Of a stretch of DNA of 64,000 bases, positions 28,707-38,561 are shown in pieces (the stretch's first letter is position 1; the number at the start of each line of letters is the position of its first letter). The DNA is from Bacteroidales bacterium (GTDB lineage Bacteria > Bacteroidota > Bacteroidia > Bacteroidales > UBA3824), in NCBI GenBank assembly GCA_017417315.1, contig JAFPZK010000078.1, positions 62,001-126,000 of the forward strand, written 5' to 3'. The position numbers and the translations under genes are program-made. The notes beneath the pieces were generated by a model, which was not told where the DNA came from, ran no database searches, and saw only the letters and a list, made by a program, of their open reading frames with translations.

Positions 28707-31700
28707 ATGAGTGATAGCATATTAAAAGCATTAATGCGATTATTTGCAATAATTGCCGCCTCGAAAGAAAAATCGGAAGACGGCTCCTTGTCCGTTGTGG
28801 AAAGTTTTTTACGCCACGAGGTCAGCCAGAGGCTGATGGAAAAATACATAGATTTTTACAAAGAAAACTATTCGCAATTACTTGAAAAACAAGCCATAGC
28901 GAAAAAACATCAAAAATTTGTAGCCTCAGCCAGCACCAAAATACTCGTTATCTGCGAGGCGGTAAACAAAGAACTCGTTCAATACCAAAAAGTATTGATT
29001 TTAGTAAGACTATTAGAATTTATAAAAATAGACAACAGCGAAGGTATCAGCAGTTTAGAACAAGACTGCGTGATGACGGTAGCCCAAAAATTCAACGTTC
29101 CGGCCAACGAATACAAACTCCTTACCGAATATATTTTCATGTCAAAAAACCAAATTCCGAATTCCGAAAATATTTTGGTCATCAACAGCGATTACGGTTT
29201 TCAGCATGAAAAAATAAAACACATTTATAACGAAAATTTAAGCGGACAGATTATAGTTTTGGCAGTAAAGTCGGTAAATATGTATCTTCTTGTAATTCAA
29301 GGAGAAAACGACCTGACGATGAACTCGCAACTCTTGAATCCCGCCCGTGTACACGTACTTTCGGCGGGTTCGTCCCTGCGCGGGGGAAAAATAAAGCCCG
29401 TCTATTACAGCGATATTATCAGCACTTATAATTACGACAAAACAAAATCAAGAATCGTTTTTGAGGTCGATAAACTCGAATACAAGTTTTCTAACGGCGA
29501 AACGGGGCTTCACTCCATGTCGTTTATCGAAAAAAGCGGAAATTTAGTCGGCATTATGGGTGCCTCAGGAGCAGGCAAAACCACTCTCTTAAACGTTCTT
29601 AACGGAAACTTTATTCCGAGCAAAGGTCAAGTACTTGTCAACGGCATTGATTTGCACACAAACGGCGGAGAATTATCAGGTCTGATCGGCTACGTCTCGC
29701 AGGACGACCATCTGATAGAAGAACTCACCGTTTTTCAAAACCTGTATTACGCCGCAAAACAGAGTTTCGACAATTATTCGCAGTTCAAGATTTACCGCAC
29801 CGTCTTAAAACTCTTAAAAAGCCTCGGTCTTTACGAAATACGCAATATGAAAGCAGGCTCTCCGTCAGCGCAATACATCAGCGGCGGACAGAGAAAACGC
29901 CTTAACATCGCCTTAGAATTAATCCGCGAACCCTCGGTTTTGTTTATCGACGAGCCTACCTCAGGGCTTTCGTCCCGCGATTCCGAAAACATAATGGATT
30001 TGCTGAAAGACTTGACAATCAAGGGCAAATTAGTCTTCGTAGTTATTCACCAGCCGTCAAGCGACATCTTTAAAATGCTTGACAATCTGATACTTCTTGA
30101 CAACGGCGGCTACCTTATTTACACCGGCGACCCCGTTGAAGCAATAACATATTTCAAATCAAGTGTCAGACAAGCAAATTCAGGCGATTCGCAATGCCCC
30201 GAATGTGGTAACGTAAACCCGGAGCAGATTTTCAATATCGTTGAAAGCAAAATAATTGACGAGTTCGGAAACGTTACAGAACAGCGAAAAATCACGCCGA
30301 AAGAGTGGAACGAACTGCACGAAAAAGAAATAAGCAAGCAGAAAAAACATTCTGTCTTGGTAAAACATTTGCCGGAAGTTAATTTTAAAATACCGGGCTT
30401 TTTCAGACAGTTTTTGATTTTCTTTAAGCGCGACGTACTTTCAAAATTAGCCAACAGACAGTACGTGGTGATAAACCTTTTGGAATCACCGCTTATTGCA
30501 CTCGTACTTAGTTTTATCATAAAATACAGAAATCTCAGCGATAGTTCCGGCTACACGCTTTTATACAACTGTAATCTGCCGGTATATCTTTTTATCTCCG
30601 TGATAGTTGCGGTTTTTATCGGACTTACCGTCAGCGCACAGGAAATAATAAAAGACCGCCTTATCAGAAAACGGGAAGCATTTATGAATCTCAGCAAAGG
30701 CGCGTATCTGACTTCCAAAACCGTTGATTTGCTGTGCATATCGGCATATCAGTCGTTTATGTTTGTACTTATAGGCAACACCGTTTTGGAAATTGATGAA
30801 ATGTTTTTTAAATATTTTATCATATTATTTTCGGTTTGGTTCAACGCCAATTTGCTGGGGCTTAACATTTCGGACGGTTTCAAAACTACCGTAACCGTTT
30901 ATATTTCAATACCTTTTTTGATAATTCCGCAAATTGCGCTTTCGGGCGTTTTAATAAGTTTCGACAAACTAAACCCCGATATTTCAAAACCCGGAAACGT
31001 ACCTTTTTACGGCGATATGCTCGTTGCCCGTTGGGCGTTTGAGGCTTTGGCAGTAGAACAATTCAAAAATAATTCATACGAAAAAAATCTTTACGAATAC
31101 GAAAAAACAATGCAAAATTCGCTCATAAAGAAAGATTTTTGGCTGAAAATTTTGGATAACAAACTCTCCAACGTTAAAAACAATCAAAACGACAAATCGA
31201 AATCCGAAAGCGTAAAGTACGACCTTTTGACCCTACAAAACGAACTCACCGCCGAAATTATGAAAAACGGTGATGTAGTCGCAAATTTTGACCCGCAAAT
31301 AATTTCAGAAGGAAATTTGGACGAAAAAACAATAAAAAACATAAAAGAATATTTTGCCGCCTTACGGTCTTATTATATCACGGAATATAAAATCGCTTCA
31401 GCTGAAAAAGACGCGTTTGTAAGCCGAATGCAGTTAACTCCCGAAAAAAAGGAGGCCTACATAGACCTTAAAAGACGCTGTTACAACGAAAGTCTGACGG
31501 ATTTCGTAACAAATAAACAGGTTGACAGTCAGATAACTGAATATGAAAACCGCTTGTATCAAAAAATCAACCCGATATACACCGACCCCGACCACTTAAT
31601 GTTGGACGCCCATTTTTATGCACCGCGCAAAAGGCTTTTCAATATTTATTTGGAAACTTTTTGGGTTAACGTCATTGTGATTTGGCTTCAAAGCGTATGT

Positions 31701-31856
31701 TTTTTCGTATGCCTGTATTTCGGATTGTTGCGGAATTGTCTCAATTACTTTGCATACAAATTAGGACATTATCCGACTAAAAAAGACAACAAACAATTAA
31801 AAGAAACGGGCAAAAACCGCAAAATAAAAATGTCATTAGCAAAAATACTGAGATGA
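28707..31856 (+). CDS. ABCG-type transporter with N-terminal TerB-like domain
   Basis: 1049 residues on one chain. Residues about 1-145 are helical and resemble a TerB-like domain (LILVRLLEFIKIDNSEGISSLEQ). A beta-rich linker of about 100 residues follows. The ABC ATPase domain (about 250-490) has Walker A GASGAGKTT (about 284-292), signature ISGGQRKRLNIALEL, Walker B SVLFIDEPTSG and an H-loop histidine in VVIHQPSSD. An ABC2-type membrane domain follows (about 570-760). A charged helical insert of about 200 residues precedes a last TM helix near 985-1010. Half-transporter order (ATPase first) is that of ABCG/White proteins, so it should work as a dimer. Substrate unknown. Confidence 0.85.
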   Translation: MSDSILKALMRLFAIIAASKEKSEDGSLSVVESFLRHEVSQRLMEKYIDFYKENYSQLLEKQAIAKKHQKFVASASTKILVICEAVNKELVQYQKVLILVRLLEFIKIDNSEGISSLEQDCVMTVAQKFNVPANEYKLLTEYIFMSKNQIPNSENILVINSDYGFQHEKIKHIYNENLSGQIIVLAVKSVNMYLLVIQGENDLTMNSQLLNPARVHVLSAGSSLRGGKIKPVYYSDIISTYNYDKTKSRIVFEVDKLEYKFSNGETGLHSMSFIEKSGNLVGIMGASGAGKTTLLNVLNGNFIPSKGQVLVNGIDLHTNGGELSGLIGYVSQDDHLIEELTVFQNLYYAAKQSFDNYSQFKIYRTVLKLLKSLGLYEIRNMKAGSPSAQYISGGQRKRLNIALELIREPSVLFIDEPTSGLSSRDSENIMDLLKDLTIKGKLVFVVIHQPSSDIFKMLDNLILLDNGGYLIYTGDPVEAITYFKSSVRQANSGDSQCPECGNVNPEQIFNIVESKIIDEFGNVTEQRKITPKEWNELHEKEISKQKKHSVLVKHLPEVNFKIPGFFRQFLIFFKRDVLSKLANRQYVVINLLESPLIALVLSFIIKYRNLSDSSGYTLLYNCNLPVYLFISVIVAVFIGLTVSAQEIIKDRLIRKREAFMNLSKGAYLTSKTVDLLCISAYQSFMFVLIGNTVLEIDEMFFKYFIILFSVWFNANLLGLNISDGFKTTVTVYISIPFLIIPQIALSGVLISFDKLNPDISKPGNVPFYGDMLVARWAFEALAVEQFKNNSYEKNLYEYEKTMQNSLIKKDFWLKILDNKLSNVKNNQNDKSKSESVKYDLLTLQNELTAEIMKNGDVVANFDPQIISEGNLDEKTIKNIKEYFAALRSYYITEYKIASAEKDAFVSRMQLTPEKKEAYIDLKRRCYNESLTDFVTNKQVDSQITEYENRLYQKINPIYTDPDHLMLDAHFYAPRKRLFNIYLETFWVNVIVIWLQSVCFFVCLYFGLLRNCLNYFAYKLGHYPTKKDNKQLKETGKNRKIKMSLAKILR

Positions 31857-33370
31857 AAAAGTTAATGCTTATATTTTTTATTGCCGTCATAACCGTCTCT
31901 AAAATGTCGGCACAAGACTTAGAAACCCCCGAAATTCTATCCGTCGGTGTGGATACTTTAACCGGCAAACCGCTGATAACATGGACAATGCAAAATCCGA
32001 GGCTTGTTGACGGCTACATCATAAAACGCCTCATCATCGACGGAGACGGCGTAATATCAGGCACTTACAACAATATCGCAATCATCGAAAATAATAATGT
32101 TTTTTCATACGTTGACCTCTCAAATTCTTTCAACACAGAGGCAAAAGCAGGAATAAGAGAAGAATATTACAGAATTTCATCATACAAAACCGACGAAAAC
32201 GGACTCACGGTTTATAGTCTGATGTCAGACGAGGCTCATACCATGACTTTAAACGGCGGATTTGATTATTGTACCAATACGTTTAATTTCAGTTTTTCAG
32301 GATTTTACAACACTGACAAAATCTCAGGTTATTGTCTTCACACGGGTTTTCCGAACTCAGAGAAACTCTTGGTTACCAAAGATACGGTTTGCAAATTTTC
32401 ATTCAAGGATTTTTTGCCGGTAAGAAATTTTGCGGTTGAAACCATTTTAACTAACGGAATTTCAGTATTTTCACCGATTATTTCCGTTGAATCCGAAGAA
32501 ACAGTAGTTCCCGAAAAATTAGAAATTAAAAACATAACAGTCGGAAATCCTAAGGGCTTGGAACTAAAAATAAAAATTTCAGACAACTCTTCAACAGAAA
32601 AACTGCTGATAACCAGGCGGGATTTAGAAACTCTCGAAAGCGAAGCCGCCGAATTGAATTTTTCTCATGGTGATTTTATATTTTCTGACACATCTGCCGA
32701 CGTATCAAGACTTTACGCTTATACTTTGTATGCTATGAACCGCTGCGGAATTGCGATAAAACTATCCGATTCTACCGCTAACACGGTTTTAAAAGTTTCA
32801 ACGCCGAAAGACAACAGCAATAAAAACATCTTGGAATGGAACTCCCCGTTAAACTTACCGTCAGGAATAGAAAAAATCGAAATTTTCCGCAGCATCGACG
32901 ACAAAGAATTTGAATACGCCGACCTCGTAAACTCCTATAATTCTACCTATACCGAAAGTCTGTCGAATATTATCGCAAACAAGGAACTCTACGACGGCAA
33001 ATTCTGTTATCAGATAAAAATTTATCACAAAACCTCTTCTAATTCTGATACGCTCATAACCGTTTCGAATACGGCATGCATAGAAAGGGAACCTGTGATT
33101 TTTTTCCCTAACGCTCTGAATCCGAAATCCGATAACACGGATAATTGGGAATTTAAACCGAAAGCAGATTTTTTGCGGGACTACAAAATGACTATTTACA
33201 GCAAAAGAGGCGAAAACCTCTTTGAAACAACCGACCCCGCAAAAGGCTGGGACGGTTATAACAAAAGCGGAAAACTCTGTCCGAAAGACACTTACGTATA
33301 CATAGCCACATTCAAAACCTCCGGCGGCAAAAGCGTTACCAAAAAAGGATACGTAAATTTAGTTTATTAG
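31853..33370 (+). CDS. Secreted protein with type B T9SS C-terminal sorting domain
   Basis: 505 residues with a signal peptide (about 1-20, MSAQ). Fibronectin-III-like or related beta domains occupy about 25-410. The last 90 residues match the gliding-motility-associated C-terminal (type B) T9SS sorting domain: FFPNALNP, then MTIYSKRGENLFET, GWDGYNKSGKLCP and a final TYVYIATFK...GYVNLVY strand pair. Such proteins cross the outer membrane by T9SS; type B domains depend on a PorP/SprF-type partner in studied species, and none is seen nearby. The ATG overlaps the ABC gene stop (ATGA), so the two are translationally coupled. The end overlaps the convergent SiaC-like gene by 4 bp. Confidence 0.85.
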   Translation: MKKLMLIFFIAVITVSKMSAQDLETPEILSVGVDTLTGKPLITWTMQNPRLVDGYIIKRLIIDGDGVISGTYNNIAIIENNNVFSYVDLSNSFNTEAKAGIREEYYRISSYKTDENGLTVYSLMSDEAHTMTLNGGFDYCTNTFNFSFSGFYNTDKISGYCLHTGFPNSEKLLVTKDTVCKFSFKDFLPVRNFAVETILTNGISVFSPIISVESEETVVPEKLEIKNITVGNPKGLELKIKISDNSSTEKLLITRRDLETLESEAAELNFSHGDFIFSDTSADVSRLYAYTLYAMNRCGIAIKLSDSTANTVLKVSTPKDNSNKNILEWNSPLNLPSGIEKIEIFRSIDDKEFEYADLVNSYNSTYTESLSNIIANKELYDGKFCYQIKIYHKTSSNSDTLITVSNTACIEREPVIFFPNALNPKSDNTDNWEFKPKADFLRDYKMTIYSKRGENLFETTDPAKGWDGYNKSGKLCPKDTYVYIATFKTSGGKSVTKKGYVNLVY

Positions 33371-34044
33371 ATGTCGTCTTCTTCGTATGCAGTAGGATAC
33401 ATTTCAAATTTCAGTCTTGTTATCTCTTCCAAGACTTCGCCGTATTCCTGCATTTCTTCGTCCTCTTCGGCATAATACCATCTGACAACAACCTCTTTCT
33501 TAATTTTGGCAAGTTTTTGAACAATCCCTAAAATTATTTTTGAAGTCGTGGTATTAAAATATCCCATTCTGAATGTTACGACAGACTTCTGCAAAGGTTG
33601 GTCTTGAACAAAAGCGTCAACCCATGCCAAAACGGGTTCATAAAATTTTGCTGCGTCCTCCGGCACCGATTTGCCCGAAAACTCAAACAATTCTTTCTCG
33701 ATGTCCAAAACTATTTTGGGAGTTTTTACAGTCCCGCTTATGTTTATCGGCTCAGGATATACTGCATGGATAACGGGCGAATTTGCAGAAACAAATTTCT
33801 TCGTAGTAGCAACACTTCCTTTCCGTGCTGCATTGCCCGTCGGAAGTGCTTTGCCGCAAATACCGCAATAATTGTCATCAATATCCACTTTATGCCAACA
33901 ATAAGGACACAAAAGCATATAATCGCGTAGACGGTTGCCGCAGTAAGTGCAGAAATTCAAATTAGAATCTACATTTTTACCGCAACAACTGCACACGATA
34001 ACGCTGCCTTCAATATCTTCGTCTCCGATAATTTGAGTAGCCAT
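33367..34044 (-). CDS. Double zinc ribbon fused to SiaC-like (DUF1987) phosphoprotein domain
   Basis: 225 residues. Two zinc ribbons lie at the N-terminus (CysXXCys pairs at 18/21 and 32/35, then 46/49 and 60/63). After a linker, residues about 105-220 follow the SiaC pattern: TPKIVLDIEKELFEFSGKSV, then FYEPVLAWVDAF, MGYFNTTTSKI (phospho-acceptor Ser/Thr region, about 164-169) and VVVRWYYAEEDEEMQEYGE. In Pseudomonas, SiaC is phosphorylated by SiaB and dephosphorylated by SiaA and, when unphosphorylated, activates a diguanylate cyclase. No SiaA or SiaB homologue lies nearby. The gene is 30 bp downstream of the amylase on the same strand, with an AT palindrome (34045-34058) before its start. 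Confidence 0.8.
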   Translation of the reverse strand: MATQIIGDEDIEGSVIVCSCCGKNVDSNLNFCTYCGNRLRDYMLLCPYCWHKVDIDDNYCGICGKALPTGNAARKGSVATTKKFVSANSPVIHAVYPEPINISGTVKTPKIVLDIEKELFEFSGKSVPEDAAKFYEPVLAWVDAFVQDQPLQKSVVTFRMGYFNTTTSKIILGIVQKLAKIKKEVVVRWYYAEEDEEMQEYGEVLEEITRLKFEMYPTAYEEDDI

Positions 34045-34074
34045 TTAATATATATTAACTAATATGTTTTTTCT

Positions 34075-35346
34075 TTAAATTCCGACATAAATTTTAAACT
34101 CCCATGCCGATAAACCGAGTTTTTCTCTGTCAGAAAAAGTTGATTGCTGACCGCTGAAACATTCCTTATACTTTCCTTTAAGAAGTTCACTTTCTGCAAT
34201 ACACTCTTTTCTGTCGGGACTTGCGTTGAAAATTCCGATAACTTTGTCGCCGTCCTTAACTCTCGCAAAGGCATAAACATTACAATTGTCGGTAGTCATA
34301 ATCTTAGAAAAACTACCGCCGAAATTTCCGTTCCAAAGTGCTTTATGCTTAGATTTCAACTCGTTGAGAGTTTTATAGAAATTCTCCAACGGATAATCAG
34401 CCCATTGAATTTCAACTTTTTCAAACAGCGGCAACGGTTGATTGAAAGCCGACTCCTGACCGCTGTAAATAAGCGGCATTCCCGGCAACAGATAACTCAA
34501 AGCCGCAAACATTTTTGCACCCTCTCCGAAACGGTCAAATTCCGTGCCGTTCCAAGCACTCTCATCATGATTAGTCGTAAAATTCAAGCGGTAATCCGTG
34601 TCGATAAAACAATTCAATTCATAATTTCTGTAATGATCAAAATCATAAACGTTTTTCTGTTTTTTTGCGATTTGTTTCATCAAATTATGAAGTTCCCAAG
34701 CGTATGTCATATCAAAAGCCTCATGAATTTTCGGGTCTTCCCATTCGGCAAGCCAAAAACACGGCTTTATCTTGTCGACTGCTTCTCTGGCTTTTACCCA
34801 AAACCAAGTCGGCACCAAACCCGCCATATCGCAACGGTAACCGTCAATGTCAAATTCCTTTACCCAATAACTCAAAGCATCAATCATTGCATTTACGGTA
34901 TCAGGATTGTCATAATTAAGATGTGCTACGTCTGTCCAATCATCGTTAGGAGCCAAAATATTTCCGTGAGAATCGCGGTAATATCTGTCAGGATTTAAAG
35001 CAATCCAAGGATTGTCCCAAGCCGTATGATTTGCAACCCAGTCAAGCACAACGTGCATACCCTGAGAATGAATATCTTTTACCAAAGCCTTAAAATCCGC
35101 TTTCGTTCCGTAATCGGGATTTATCTCTTTGTAATCCTTTACGCTGTACGCACTGCCGAAAGTTCCCTTACGGTTTTTTTCTCCGATAGGAAAAATCGGC
35201 ATCAACCATAAAATGTCAACGCCCATTTTTTTAAGACGCGGCAAATGAGTACAAAAAGATGTAATATTGCCTTCTTTTGTAAATTGTCTGAGGTTTACCT
35301 CATAAATATTTGAACTTTTAGTCCATTCCGGTGTTTTGAAAGCCAT
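34075..35346 (-). CDS. GH13 alpha-amylase family enzyme, cytoplasmic
   Basis: 423 residues and no signal peptide, so it is intracellular. The TIM-barrel motifs of GH13 are present: DWVANHTAW, DGYRCDMAG (nucleophile D173), FWLAEWED (acid/base E201) and FTTNHDESAW (D261). It lacks the long C-domain of secreted amylases and has only a short beta C-terminal part. It would hydrolyse or rearrange alpha-1,4-glucans such as maltodextrin or glycogen. It lies 21 bp after the amylomaltase gene on the same strand, which supports a shared glycogen/maltodextrin pathway. The exact specificity (amylase, maltogenic, transferase) is not clear. Confidence 0.88.
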   Translation of the reverse strand: MAFKTPEWTKSSNIYEVNLRQFTKEGNITSFCTHLPRLKKMGVDILWLMPIFPIGEKNRKGTFGSAYSVKDYKEINPDYGTKADFKALVKDIHSQGMHVVLDWVANHTAWDNPWIALNPDRYYRDSHGNILAPNDDWTDVAHLNYDNPDTVNAMIDALSYWVKEFDIDGYRCDMAGLVPTWFWVKAREAVDKIKPCFWLAEWEDPKIHEAFDMTYAWELHNLMKQIAKKQKNVYDFDHYRNYELNCFIDTDYRLNFTTNHDESAWNGTEFDRFGEGAKMFAALSYLLPGMPLIYSGQESAFNQPLPLFEKVEIQWADYPLENFYKTLNELKSKHKALWNGNFGGSFSKIMTTDNCNVYAFARVKDGDKVIGIFNASPDRKECIAESELLKGKYKECFSGQQSTFSDREKLGLSAWEFKIYVGI

Positions 35347-35367
35347 TGTTATAATTTTTATTCGTTA

Positions 35368-38109
35368 TTAATATGCAATATCCCTTCCTGAATAATGCAA
35401 CATTTCTCTAAACGTATTATTAAGATTGTCAGCCTTTTGCAACTTTTCTATATCCAGATGACAACGGTAACGCCAATAATGATTCGGCTCGGAAGGAACG
35501 TTTATGCGATCGTCTTTCGGGTCTTTGCTTCTCAATGTTTCGTCCAAACCGAGAATATCCTGAATTTGGAACACAGCCCACATTGCCGGTGAATAAAGGT
35601 GCTGGAAAAGAATGTCTTTTACAACCCACGTTTCACAATAATAAGGTGCTGAACCCGATTTAGAAAGCACGTTGTTATAGAACCTCTGACTGCGGTCATG
35701 ATTTTCTTCCCACCAAGAGCGGACTGACGAGGTATCGTGAGTACTCGGTGTCGCAACGGCAAGAAACGGATAACTTGCCGGTTGTCCGAAATCCGCTAAC
35801 GTCTCTTTCGGCATACGCTGAATTTCAAGGCTGAGAATGTTAAGTTTTCTCATCACCTCTGGAACACAAGCAGGAATCATTCCGAGGTCTTCACCGCAAA
35901 CAAGCATATTTGTCGCATTAGTCAAAGCAGGCAGTTTTATCTCAGCCTGATTTTTCCATAACTCCTCGTTTCTACGGTAAAAATAATCGTTATACAAACT
36001 ATCGACAATATATTTTTCGTTTTGAGGCAACTCGTTGTAAGAGTTTGTCTTAAAGAGCGAATGTCGCGGGTGATAACAATTTTCTTTTTCCTTATCCTTA
36101 AAGAACAAAACCTCCGAAACAAGATACAACAAACCTTGTTTTATCAGTTGCATTCTCAACATCTCTTCCGGCGAAGGACAACCTGTTTTTCTGAAACTTT
36201 CTTCGATTTTGCTTTGCGTATCGTATTCGGGTTTCAAATAAAAAACGTCTTCATCAGTTTCTGATTGATCCAAAAACGAGTGTTTTACGTAGCCCGCCTG
36301 TTCTCCGAAAATCTGTTCAAGAATATGTTTTCTGATATACGGTTTACAAAAACGTTCCTCGTCAAATTTAAGACCTTTTTGTTCAAACTCCTCTTTTGAA
36401 ATCGGAATTGCGGGGTCAAAAACACCCATCAAACCTTTTGTTTGCGTAGTCGGAATAGACCAAATCCTGAAAAATCCCAAAATATGATCCAATCTATAAG
36501 CATCAAAATATTCCTGCATTTTGGTAAGACGCTGTTTCCACCAAGCAAAACCGTCTTTTGCCATTTCCTGCCAGTTGTAAGTCGGGAATCCCCAATTCTG
36601 ACCGTCGTCAGAAAAATCGTCAGGCGGCGCACCCGCTTGACTGTCAAGTTTATACAACTTAGGATTAACCCAAGCGTCAACACTGAATCTGCCGATTCCG
36701 ATAGGAATGTCGCCTTTCAAAACTATGCCGTTTTCGCGGGCATATTTCGAAACCTCTGAAAGTTGCAAATGCAAATGATATTGTATAAAAAAGTGTATTG
36801 CCACATCGTCAAAATCAGGATTGCTTTCTTGACAAAGCGCGTCCACTTTTTCTTTATCATAAACGGCATAATTTCCCCAACGCGAAAAATCAGCCGTTGA
36901 ATATAAATCTCTCAAATACGAGAATACAGCATACGGATTAAGCCAATCAGCATTTTTCTTATAAAATTCCTGATATTCCGGCTCTTGTAAAAATCCTCTG
37001 CGATTTTCGTCGTATATCATCTTGTAATACCGCGACTTAAAACGCATAACCTCTTCGTAATCAACCTGTTCCAAAGCGTTAAGTTCGCTTTTACGGGTTT
37101 CAAGAATTTCTTTTGCCGTCTCTGACAAATGCTTGCCCATATCCTCGATTCTCAAATACAACGGGTGAAGCGCAAACACCGAAACACATCTGTACGGATA
37201 AGAATCCTTAAAAGTATGTGTCGCAACGGTATCGTTAACGGGTAAAAGTTGTATCATTCTTATACCCAAACTTTTAGCCCAATCAATAAAAGGTATCAAA
37301 TCCTTAAACTCCCCTACTCCGCAACCGGTTTGGGTTCTTAAAGAAAATACCGGTACCGAAACACCGACTCCTTTCCACGGATAACGCGGAAATTTAAAAT
37401 CCTCATCGTTAAGTACATAAAAGTCATAGTTTTCCTCCGGCGTAAAATACCTCGTTACATACTCTTCCAAAACAACCCTCGAAGTGCTTTTTTCGCAAAT
37501 ACAATATTTGTATTCGGCATAACGCTGAGGCTTGTCAATTACAAATTCTGCCCTCCATTTTGGGAAACCCTCGTCCGAAAGTTTTATGATAACATCGTTT
37601 TCGGGCAGCGAACCCAAAAATTTAACCGCCGCATAATGCTCTTTTTTTACCCTCGCAAAAGCAATTGATGCCCTTACGCAGACTTTTTCCACCGGTTTTT
37701 CATCACCGTCATAATCAGAAAAATCATTATCGGGTTTTTCTTTGAGCCTGATAAACGGCGTTTTGTTTTCGCGCTTAAACACCACGTCCTTAAAAGCCGA
37801 AGAATACATCACGTTACTCGGCGATACAAGCGGTTTCCAAAAATCGCGAACCAATATTTCATCACTTTCCACCTCAGGCGGGTAAAACCTTCTCTTGTCA
37901 AATTCATAAAGTATCTGTCCGATGTTGTTATCTTTCATCAGATACTTATATTCAAACTCCTTCTGTTCAAGACCGTCCAAATCAACGGTCAAAAACCAAT
38001 CGCCGTTGTTTTTAGGGGTCATTAACGCCTGACCTTGTCCGGGTATTCCCTCGATTAACAATTGTTGCCCGTAACAAGTGCGGTAATTTATTTTAAATGT
38101 AACTTTCAT
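35368..38109 (-). CDS. malQ: 4-alpha-glucanotransferase (DPE2-type amylomaltase) with tandem CBM20
   Basis: 913 residues. Two starch-binding CBM20-like domains (about 1-115 and 125-230) precede a GH77 catalytic barrel (about 250-890) with an insertion, which is the architecture of plant DPE2 and many Bacteroidota MalQ proteins. Catalytic landmarks are YRLDHILGFFR (nucleophile Asp), VCGEDLGMIP (acid/base Glu) and TPSTHDTSSVRSWW. The enzyme moves glucan chains from maltose-type donors to glycogen-like acceptors in the cytoplasm. It is the first gene of a probable operon with the amylase and perhaps the SiaC-like gene, behind a leader of about 270 nt that seems to carry an intrinsic terminator. 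Confidence 0.92.
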   Translation of the reverse strand: MKVTFKINYRTCYGQQLLIEGIPGQGQALMTPKNNGDWFLTVDLDGLEQKEFEYKYLMKDNNIGQILYEFDKRRFYPPEVESDEILVRDFWKPLVSPSNVMYSSAFKDVVFKRENKTPFIRLKEKPDNDFSDYDGDEKPVEKVCVRASIAFARVKKEHYAAVKFLGSLPENDVIIKLSDEGFPKWRAEFVIDKPQRYAEYKYCICEKSTSRVVLEEYVTRYFTPEENYDFYVLNDEDFKFPRYPWKGVGVSVPVFSLRTQTGCGVGEFKDLIPFIDWAKSLGIRMIQLLPVNDTVATHTFKDSYPYRCVSVFALHPLYLRIEDMGKHLSETAKEILETRKSELNALEQVDYEEVMRFKSRYYKMIYDENRRGFLQEPEYQEFYKKNADWLNPYAVFSYLRDLYSTADFSRWGNYAVYDKEKVDALCQESNPDFDDVAIHFFIQYHLHLQLSEVSKYARENGIVLKGDIPIGIGRFSVDAWVNPKLYKLDSQAGAPPDDFSDDGQNWGFPTYNWQEMAKDGFAWWKQRLTKMQEYFDAYRLDHILGFFRIWSIPTTQTKGLMGVFDPAIPISKEEFEQKGLKFDEERFCKPYIRKHILEQIFGEQAGYVKHSFLDQSETDEDVFYLKPEYDTQSKIEESFRKTGCPSPEEMLRMQLIKQGLLYLVSEVLFFKDKEKENCYHPRHSLFKTNSYNELPQNEKYIVDSLYNDYFYRRNEELWKNQAEIKLPALTNATNMLVCGEDLGMIPACVPEVMRKLNILSLEIQRMPKETLADFGQPASYPFLAVATPSTHDTSSVRSWWEENHDRSQRFYNNVLSKSGSAPYYCETWVVKDILFQHLYSPAMWAVFQIQDILGLDETLRSKDPKDDRINVPSEPNHYWRYRCHLDIEKLQKADNLNNTFREMLHYSGRDIAY

Positions 38110-38269
38110 AGTTTTATGCTAAAAGTCAAACCAAATGACACCATAAAATTATATAAATATTTTTATTCCAACTACAATATCGTAAGTTTTTTTTTTCATT
38201 TTTTTCAAAATATTTTTTTTAGATTTGATAATCAGGCATTTATAAAAAAAACAAAACGTTAAAAAAAAC

Positions 38270-38379
38270 TAAAACAAAAAAGCGGAACATAAAATCCCGC
38301 TCTTTTGCCACTACTAATTTTTTAACCTAAACCTAATATTATGAAAAGACAATTTTTAATTTCTAATCCCCTTTGTTTT
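38270..38379 (-). ncRNA. Candidate small RNA or attenuator leader upstream of malQ
   Basis: A minus-strand TATCTTTG element (38393-38386) is followed about 75 nt later by a 12-bp hairpin (38306-38276, loop of 7) and a run of T. The two imperfect pairs of the stem are G-U on the minus strand but A-C on the plus strand, so the terminator belongs to the minus strand. The transcript would be about 110 nt and end 160 nt before malQ. It could be an independent small RNA or a conditional terminator of the malQ operon. A weak point is that no TTTG box sits 19-21 bp upstream of the TATCTTTG. Confidence 0.45.
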
Positions 38380-38553
38380 ACGCTGCAAAGATAAAGTGTT
38401 TTTTTTACAATTACTTTAAAAGAAAATTAAGCAATTCTGAAATAATTTTATAACAAACGCTGTTTCAAAGCCTTTCAAGGTTTAGTAAGTGTTAATGTTT
38501 AGTTTTTGTGAACAATTTAACTTTAATTATGATTGTATTACAATAAATTTTTA

Positions 38554-38561
38554 TAATTTTG
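38554..38561 (+). promoter_or_regulatory. Promoter -7 element of the 5'-nucleotidase/purT pair
   Basis: TAATTTTG with a TTG 18 bp upstream (38533-38535). Initiation near 38568 would leave about 18 nt before ATG 38586. This rules out the TTG at 38559 as the start codon. Confidence 0.5.

Noticed and set aside
38341..38394. Possible 17-codon leader peptide on the plus strand (MKRQFLISN...)
   Set aside because: It overlaps the minus-strand TATCTTTG promoter element, and no plus-strand promoter or regulatory structure supports it.
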